NCBI GenBank assembly: GCA_964554365.1
Contig: CAZKOJ010000161.1
Location: 1 to 9,642 of the forward strand
DNA length: 9,642 nt
Reading direction: 5' to 3'
Origin: Clostridium_AM sp964554365
Lineage (GTDB): Bacteria; Bacillota; Clostridia; Clostridiales; Clostridiaceae
A program made the position numbers and the translations under genes. Position 1 is the first letter of the stretch, and every line of letters begins with the position of its first letter. The notes under the pieces were generated by a model, which was given only the letters and a program-made list of their open reading frames with translations, ran no database searches and had not been told where the DNA came from. Shown here one piece after another: positions 5,570 to 9,642 of this stretch.

Positions 5570-6700
5570 TTATAACTTACTCTTTTTGCTTTGCTTTTGA
5601 TCATACATCAATTGATCTGCGTGTTCTAAAAGTTGATAAATATTTTCATAAGCATTTGTATAGCATACCATACCATAACTGAATTTGAGTCTATATGGTT
5701 TTTCTCCTCTATTATTATACTCCTCAACATATTGAATTAAATTTTGTATGTAAACTACAACCTTTTCTCGCTGTTGCTCTTCTAATAAAATTAAGAACTC
5801 ATCTCCGCCTAAACGTATTAGTTTTTTTTGCCTTAGTGAAAAACCCAGAGCAAGTAAATTAGCAAATGCCTTAATTGCTTCATCCCCCTCACAATGTCCA
5901 TATTGGTCGTTAATAATCTTAAACTCATCTATATCTATATAAACAATAAAAAGTTTATTAAGTTTTTTATTGTTTATATTTTGAGCATAATGCTCATAGG
6001 CTAAGCGATTTTCTAGTCCTGTCAAACTATCCCGATATGCCTTATCATTGAGTATAAAAATATAAGCAATCACAATAATTATTGCCACACTATTCCAAGT
6101 GGTCAAATAAACAAAATATTTTAACTGAATACTAGTAAATACGGCAGGTACAACGTGAAATAAACTAAATATAACAAGTTCCAAACAAGTAAACTTTTTA
6201 CGCTGCTTATAAATAAAATATAAGTTATACACAAAGTATATGTAACTCACACAAGGTAAAATAAAAAATAAAGGTCCCCTTTCATAGATATTCTCACTAG
6301 TTATATTAAAAAGTCCACTTCCATTATAACTTATCAAGGCTGCTATACCATTAATGACTAATGGAAGTAAAAGTATATTATTTACTTTTATTTTCTCTTT
6401 CTGATACCTATTAATCCATTCTTTACTAAATATATATCCCATAAATGGAATACTGGGAGTCAATATAAATCCAATTATATTTACTAGCTTATGCAATACA
6501 ATAAATTGCTTTAAATTTGGATTATTTAATAAGACACTAAATATCTCTAATATTAAAGTAAAACATATTAATCCCATAATCCACATAAATAACATATTAG
6601 TTGTTTTTTTTCTATTCATATTAAAATAAGCATGTACAAGTAAAATAATTAATAAAATTGAAAAAACGATATTTATTTGGACTTGTAATAAAATTATCAT
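5570..6700 (-). CDS. Membrane-bound GGDEF protein (probable diguanylate cyclase)
   Basis: A 376-residue protein with about seven hydrophobic helices in residues 8-218 (roughly 8-26, 36-57, 68-92, 107-125, 143-163, 174-192, 202-218) and a cytoplasmic GGDEF domain at 223-372. The domain has DSLTGLENR (224-232), YIDIDEFKIINDQYGH (254-269), EGDEA (271-275) and an intact RLGGDEF (296-302), so c-di-GMP synthesis is expected. No RxxD inhibitory site is seen five residues before GGDEF. An ATG at 6709 is only one base from GGAG (6711-6714); ATG 6700 has a 10-base spacer and is preferred. It starts 36 bases after the truncated pseudo-receiver and was probably placed under promoter B by the duplication. 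No clear terminator follows. Confidence 0.85.
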   Translation of the reverse strand: MIILLQVQINIVFSILLIILLVHAYFNMNRKKTTNMLFMWIMGLICFTLILEIFSVLLNNPNLKQFIVLHKLVNIIGFILTPSIPFMGYIFSKEWINRYQKEKIKVNNILLLPLVINGIAALISYNGSGLFNITSENIYERGPLFFILPCVSYIYFVYNLYFIYKQRKKFTCLELVIFSLFHVVPAVFTSIQLKYFVYLTTWNSVAIIIVIAYIFILNDKAYRDSLTGLENRLAYEHYAQNINNKKLNKLFIVYIDIDEFKIINDQYGHCEGDEAIKAFANLLALGFSLRQKKLIRLGGDEFLILLEEQQREKVVVYIQNLIQYVEEYNNRGEKPYRLKFSYGMVCYTNAYENIYQLLEHADQLMYDQKQSKKSKL

Positions 6701-6736
6701 TTTTATCATACTCCATTTTTCTATATTTATATATAT

Positions 6737-6889
6737 TCAATCTCCTCTACCTTTATTATTGTGAAGATACAACTCTTTGCGAATACTATTTTCTGCTGTT
6801 TGCAGTGTAGTAAATCTTTGATTTAAATCCAATGTTTTCTTGAAATCAATACTACTTTGTTCATCTAGTCCAGCAATGATATATTTCAT
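6737..6889 (-). pseudogene. Truncated duplicate of the pseudo-receiver gene (50 codons)
   Basis: Starting at ATG 6889, with the same AGGAGGTG-type ribosome site and spacing as the intact copy, it reads MKYIIAGLDEQSSIDFKKTLD and then NQRFTTLQTAENSIRKE before leaving homology and stopping at TGA 6737. Compared with the intact gene it lacks six codons in frame, at a place where the intact copy has two TCCAATATTT repeats 18 bp apart, so slipped-strand deletion is likely. It also lacks all of the receiver beyond residue 45. It may be translated as a leader peptide ahead of the GGDEF gene, but it cannot fold as a receiver. Confidence 0.8.
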
Positions 6890-6924
6890 AAGTATCTTCA
6901 CCTCCTATTTACTGAGTTATTTCT

Positions 6925-6960
6925 ATGATAAAACAGTAACCCTAAATGAACCCTAAATGA
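6925..6960 (-). promoter_or_regulatory. SARP-type promoter/operator B: two identical 11-bp repeats, 8 bp, -10 box
   Basis: On the minus strand two perfect copies of TCATTTAGGGT (6950-6960 and 6939-6949) are followed by 8 bp and TATCAT (6925-6930). The geometry is the same as in copy A although the 8-bp spacer and the -10 box have changed. It would transcribe the truncated pseudo-receiver and then the GGDEF gene. Confidence 0.65.
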
Positions 6961-6961
6961 G

Positions 6962-6999
6962 AAGTTCCCTATAGAATTAATTTCTTCTATAGGGCACTT
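6962..6999 (-). other. Conserved hairpin B after the response regulator gene
   Basis: CCCTATAGAA (6967-6976) and TTCTATAGGG (6985-6994) pair perfectly, with four more pairs outside one mismatch. Relative to hairpin A the inner stem changed from GGA/TCC to GAA/TTC, a paired change that keeps the stem. It begins about 58 bases after the regulator stop codon. Confidence 0.6.
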
Positions 7000-7057
7000 G
7001 AGGTAAAGCCTTATATATAAATATTTTTCTATTTTTATACAAATGTTTAAAACATTG

Positions 7058-7933
7058 TTAAAAAAGTCTTTTTATTTTTTTCACAGCATCCATTACCCTT
7101 TTACACATTTCATCAAATTCGGCAGCTCTCGGATATGCCCAGGCATATCCACTTCCTTCCATATATCCACTTTGACTGAGCTTTTCAATCAAAGTACAAT
7201 CTTCCTTCCTTGTTATCTGATTTCCCTTGATCATCTCTTTTAGCTTATAGATATCACAGTCGAGTTGGTCTGTCACAACTCTATAATTTCCACGGCTGTT
7301 TTCTAATATCTGAGAAATACCTGCCTCTGCTAATCTTTTACGCAGCAAATAGGTGTTTGCATGAAAATTTGTTTGGGCTTTTTCCGCATCATAGTCAGGC
7401 CAAACTGCATATGCTACCTTTTCCCAATTTAACGGTACTCCCTCATGGTGTACTAAAAAAGCTAATATTTCCCTTGCCTTTGAGTTTTTCCAAGTCATTG
7501 CTTCTCCTTTTACGAACACTTCAAAGCCCCCAAAGCATTGGATAAACGGTTTTCCTGTTCTCAAGGTTGTACTTTGGTTCTTCAATAATCGCTTGACTGT
7601 TTTATCCAGTCTTTTTTCTGTCAAGGGCTTCATAATATAATCCATTGCCTGTAATTCAAAAGCCTCTACTGCATATTGGTTAAAGGCGGTAACGAAAATA
7701 ATATCTATATTTTCATTCAGGTCTAATACCTGTTCAGACAACTGAAGACCATTAACATCTGGCATTTCAATATCTAAGAAAACTGCATCCAGTGGATGCT
7801 CTTTTAAATAGGATAATAACTGTTCTCCTGTTTCAAACAGGCCACATATTTCAAGTTCTTTAACTTCCAGCACCATTCTCTCAAATCTTTCAAGCACATG
7901 AATCTCATCGTCTACTGCCGCAATCCGTATCAT
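7058..7933 (-). CDS. SARP-type response regulator (receiver, winged helix, shortened BTAD)
   Basis: A 291-residue cytoplasmic regulator. The receiver (1 to about 118) has VDDE (7-10), phosphoacceptor D54 in FLDIEMPDVNG, T82 and K102. A winged-helix domain of the OmpR/SARP type follows (about 130-222: CFGGFEVFV, KAREILAFLVHH, QTNFHANTYLLRKRL, NYRVV). The start of a bacterial transcriptional activation domain (about 225-291) comes last. COG3947-type proteins usually run to about 360-370 residues, so most of this last domain is missing. GGGAGG lies 8 bases before ATG 7933, and that ATG overlaps the kinase stop as ATGA, indicating translational coupling; a longer upstream frame was rejected. The kinase is the likely phosphodonor, and the 11-bp repeats at 5374-5395 and 6939-6960 are likely targets. 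Confidence 0.87.
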   Translation of the reverse strand: MIRIAAVDDEIHVLERFERMVLEVKELEICGLFETGEQLLSYLKEHPLDAVFLDIEMPDVNGLQLSEQVLDLNENIDIIFVTAFNQYAVEAFELQAMDYIMKPLTEKRLDKTVKRLLKNQSTTLRTGKPFIQCFGGFEVFVKGEAMTWKNSKAREILAFLVHHEGVPLNWEKVAYAVWPDYDAEKAQTNFHANTYLLRKRLAEAGISQILENSRGNYRVVTDQLDCDIYKLKEMIKGNQITRKEDCTLIEKLSQSGYMEGSGYAWAYPRAAEFDEMCKRVMDAVKKIKRLF

Positions 7934-8868
7934 AATTGTTTCCTCCCTTCCGGTATTACTAGCCTCACACAGGTTCCACATCCCACCTGACTTTTGATTT
8001 CGAGCCCTCTTCCATATAATCTAAGTAACCGATGGTGTATATTAATGAGACCAACGCTTTGATTTTTTCTTTTTTCATCCAAGAGGAGCTCAAGCTTTTT
8101 ACTTTCAATTCCAGTACCATCATCTTCAATCTCAATACCTATGCATTCCTGTAGCTGAATTATTCTTAGGATAACCCTTCCGCCAACCTGTTTTTTTGAT
8201 ATACCATGTCGGACTGCATTTTCCACTAAGGGCTCAAGGATGAGGGCAGGTATTTGATAGTCTAAAGGTATTTCAATCTCTTTAATCAGCTGTATCTTTT
8301 GACCAAACCGTGCTTGTTCAATGTTGAAATAGGTGCTTATTAATTCCAGTTCTTTTTCTATGGTCACCATTTTATCTATGTGATTAAATTCCAGACTTTC
8401 TCTTAAATATATTCCTAAATCTATAATTAGCTTACCAGCCTTTTTCCCATCCTTTTCGCATACATTGGCAATGGCACTCAAAGCATTGTATAGAAAATGG
8501 GGCTTAATTTGTGCTTGTAAAAATGACATTTCTGTTGCCATTATTTTATCCTTGAGCCTGTCTGCCTCAACTAATTTTTCATTGTACAAAATAAGCTTTT
8601 TATGGGCATTAGCCTGAAGTTTTGCTTGCACAAAAGACATAGCCATAATAACGGCAAAATTACCATACAAAAACATATAAGATATGTTAATGCCACCAAT
8701 GGCTTTATGGTGAAATACATCTTCAATGATAGTTAAGGCAAAAACGCTGATAGCTATAAACATTAATATAGCATTATCCCCTACTTTGCTACCCTGCCAA
8801 CTACCTGGCACCTTCATAAGCGAATCCATTTGTGGTTTTTGCTCAGAAATAAAATCTTTCGGCGTCAA
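7930..8868 (-). pseudogene. Histidine kinase (HisKA-type PF06580 + HATPase) remnant without extracellular sensor
   Basis: 312 codons are open from a TTG at 8868 that has no ribosome site. The opening TPKDF...KVPGSWQG (2-26) resembles the first part of the extracellular domain of 7TMR-DISM-type kinases. It then jumps at about residue 30 to two membrane helices (32-49 and 62-82), a short coiled coil (83-115) and an intact kinase core: phosphoacceptor H124 in QIKPHFLYN, N-box LEPLVENAVRHG (211-222), EDDGTGI (248-254) and SVGLINIHHRL (271-281). About 150 sensor residues and several helices seem deleted, without a frameshift. A second lesion near 8866 separates it from its N-terminus at 8865-9062. 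Without a good start it may be unexpressed, or expressed weakly by restart at the TTGA overlap. Its stop overlaps the regulator start (ATGA). Confidence 0.72.
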
Positions 8869-9062
8869 TAATCTATTAATTCATTTTGTTTAAAATCAAC
8901 GCTGGACAAATCAACCTTGCCATTATCAATGCATCCTGAATCCGGTGAATACATCATACCAATACTAAAAAACATAGAAGCAATAAATACTATGATGAAT
9001 AGCATTTTCCAATTTAAACTGACTCTTTTCCATATTTTTCTTTGATCCACTACTATAATCAT
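8865..9062 (-). pseudogene. N-terminal fragment of the same histidine kinase
   Basis: 65 codons from ATG 9062. A basic N-terminus is followed by one membrane segment (about 20-38, MLFIIVFIASMFFSIGMMY) and an extracytoplasmic start, DNGKVDLSSVDFKQNELID. That resembles the DNGVLDLSDWDF...GIIPLDGEWEFYW opening of 7TMR-DISM kinases from memory of the family. The frame then ends at TGA 8865-8867, where about a dozen residues (the expected LDGEWEFYWNQL region) are missing and the next frame resumes at LTPKDF. The ribosome site is poor (AAAGAGA). Alone it could only be a small membrane peptide. Confidence 0.65.
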
Positions 9063-9093
9063 TCTCTTTCATCTTAAATTTGTACATGTTAAA

Positions 9094-9130
9094 GAGTATT
9101 TACTTATATCATACTCAATTAAAAGGTCAC
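9094..9130 (-). promoter_or_regulatory. Possible promoter and inverted repeat upstream of the kinase
   Basis: Minus-strand GTGACC (about 9125-9130), a 16-bp spacer and TATAAG (about 9103-9108) make a moderate sigma-A promoter. GAGTAT (9094-9099) and ATACTC (9111-9116) form an inverted repeat around the -10 box that could be an operator. Both are weak in so AT-rich a region. Confidence 0.3.
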
Positions 9131-9330
9131 GTATATGTCCATTTAATATTAAACAATAAAATTTTTATTAATCTTACTCTATAGTCGAAAATATAGAATA
9201 ATACATTATAATTATACATAAAAATAAAAAACAAATCCATACCTTCTATATCGTTACTCTTTACATTTTCTATATCACTTTCAGAAGGTTCTAAAAATGC
9301 ATTTTCATTTTCGCATTGACTTTTACACAT
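9127..9330 (-). CDS. Doubtful 67-codon ORF
   Basis: From ATG 9330 the frame starts MCKSQCENENAFLEPSESDIENVKS, which is polar and acidic. It continues with an aromatic and hydrophobic stretch (about 30-62) that looks like translated AT-rich non-coding DNA. Only a weak GAG lies before the ATG. I recognise no family. It may be a small gene, the 5' end of a deleted gene, or nothing. It overlaps the suggested kinase promoter slightly. Confidence 0.2.
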   Translation of the reverse strand: MCKSQCENENAFLEPSESDIENVKSNDIEGMDLFFIFMYNYNVLFYIFDYRVRLIKILLFNIKWTYT

Positions 9331-9373
9331 AGCTCATCTATATTAATTCTATGCATAAATATTAAAGGCAAAT

Positions 9374-9405
9374 TAAACCTCATACTTTGAAAAGTACGAG
9401 GTTTA
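9374..9405 (-). terminator. Possible terminator for a minus-strand unit from beyond the window
   Basis: AAACCTC...GAGGTTT with inner TACTT/AAGTA forms a 13-14 bp stem whose one imperfect position is G.U in minus-strand RNA. The loop is four bases. The minus-strand tail is AATTTGCCTTTAATATTT, only moderately U-rich. Confidence 0.45.
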
Positions 9406-9416
9406 TCAACAATCTG

Positions 9417-9437
9417 AACTTTTATAATATAAAAGTT
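9417..9437. repeat. AT-rich perfect palindrome
   Basis: AACTTTTATA and TATAAAAGTT are inverted around one A. The site is too tight for a normal RNA hairpin loop, so it is a DNA operator-like site or chance. Confidence 0.4.
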
Positions 9438-9499
9438 GTTATTCGTCCCAGGTTTTTGTAACAGTTTTTAGCTTTAAAAATACAAGGAGGTTTTTAATG

Positions 9500-9642
9500 T
9501 AGTTTGTGTCAAGTTCTAGTAGGCAATTTTATTTTTTAGATTTATCCATCATAATTTCAGTTAAAATTTTCCTCCAATCTTTTTTACTACATTATATTAG
9601 TTCTTCCATTATAAACAATTCCTCTTATAACATCCATTGTTA
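9500..9642 (-). mobile_element. Possible decayed IS256-type transposase 3' end
   Basis: Minus-strand codons 9529-9591 read CSKKDWRKILTEIMMDKSKK and stop, reminiscent of the NWxxILxxL C-terminus of IS256-family transposases. Beyond it lies ACTTGACACAAACTAC, which is similar in style to IS256 ends. Upstream frames contain several stops, so any element is degenerate. The call rests on memory of the family. Confidence 0.22.

Larger units (their letters stand above)
6773..7033. repeat. Duplicated block, copy B (with 18-bp deletion)
   Basis: Direct repeat of 5190-5475. Homology starts near CTCTTTGCG and fades after the AAGCCTTATATAT stretch, close to the stop codon of the response regulator. It contains promoter, operator and hairpin B and the truncated pseudo-receiver. 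Confidence 0.85.
9331..9642. other. Non-coding region with inverted repeats and a possible transposon remnant
   Basis: No intact gene is seen. Contents are a hairpin at 9374-9405, an AT palindrome at 9417-9437, a good ribosome site followed by ATG and an immediate stop at 9485-9502, and a short minus-strand coding trace at 9529-9591. The gene upstream lies outside the window. Confidence 0.6.

Noticed and set aside
6700..6709. ATG 6709 as the start of the GGDEF gene
   Set aside because: It is only one base from the GGAG ribosome site; ATG 6700 has workable spacing. The difference is three residues and remains uncertain.
7035..7056. AATGTTT/AAACATT inverted repeat after the regulator stop as a terminator
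   Set aside because: The usable stem is only about five A/T-rich pairs and no U-run follows on the minus strand.
7043..7545. Plus-strand frames of 66 and 62 codons opposite the response regulator
   Set aside because: They are shadows of the regulator gene, without ribosome sites or motifs.
1..9642. CRISPR arrays, tRNA or rRNA genes
   Set aside because: No regularly spaced repeats were seen other than the 11-bp operator pairs and the arginine hexamers, and no stretch could be recognised as a tRNA or rRNA.

Overview
The window is AT-rich and looks like a low-GC, spore-forming Firmicute of the class Clostridia. Signs of this are strong AGGAGG-type ribosome sites, TTG starts, sigma-K-like promoters in front of two probable spore-surface genes, and a histidine kinase/SARP-type regulator pair typical of Lachnospiraceae-like genomes. 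I cannot name a species. Almost everything is on the minus strand; one small gene is on the plus strand.

Region 1 (1-3250) is a metabolic/regulatory module. A UPF0261 (Tm-1-like) gene is followed by a separate PF09370 TIM-barrel gene that runs off the window. In plant Tm-1 these two domains are fused in the same order. Upstream is a second PF09370 barrel fused to an AraC-type DNA-binding domain, probably the local sensor-regulator. A compact control region (about 1934-2013) separates regulator and operon. It holds a cre-like site over a good -35/-10 pair, and a long hairpin that can terminate the regulator transcript while the downstream start point lies in its loop.

Region 2 (3500-4913) holds two convergent genes, an arginine-tract/tyrosine-rich small protein (+) and an FG-GAP/VCBS-like protein (-). 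Each is preceded by an AC-N16/17-CATANNNTA box lying exactly 32 bases before its start codon, which suggests one late mother-cell (sigma-K) sporulation regulon.

Region 3 (4959-9062) is a decaying or rewired signalling locus. From upstream to downstream on the minus strand it has a histidine kinase that seems to have lost its extracellular sensor and most membrane helices through deletions, a SARP-type response regulator with a shortened C-terminus, a truncated pseudo-receiver remnant, a membrane GGDEF protein, and an intact pseudo-receiver lacking the phosphoacceptor Asp. Promoter, leader and 5' coding sequence of the pseudo-receiver are duplicated on both sides of the GGDEF gene. Both copies keep two tandem 11-bp repeats placed 8 bp before a -10 box, the geometry expected for SARP-type activators. 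A plausible circuit is kinase to SARP regulator to two promoters, one driving the GGDEF gene and the other the pseudo-receiver.

Region 4 (9063-9642) is mostly non-coding. It has a possible kinase promoter, a doubtful 67-codon ORF, two inverted repeats and a weak trace of a decayed transposon end.
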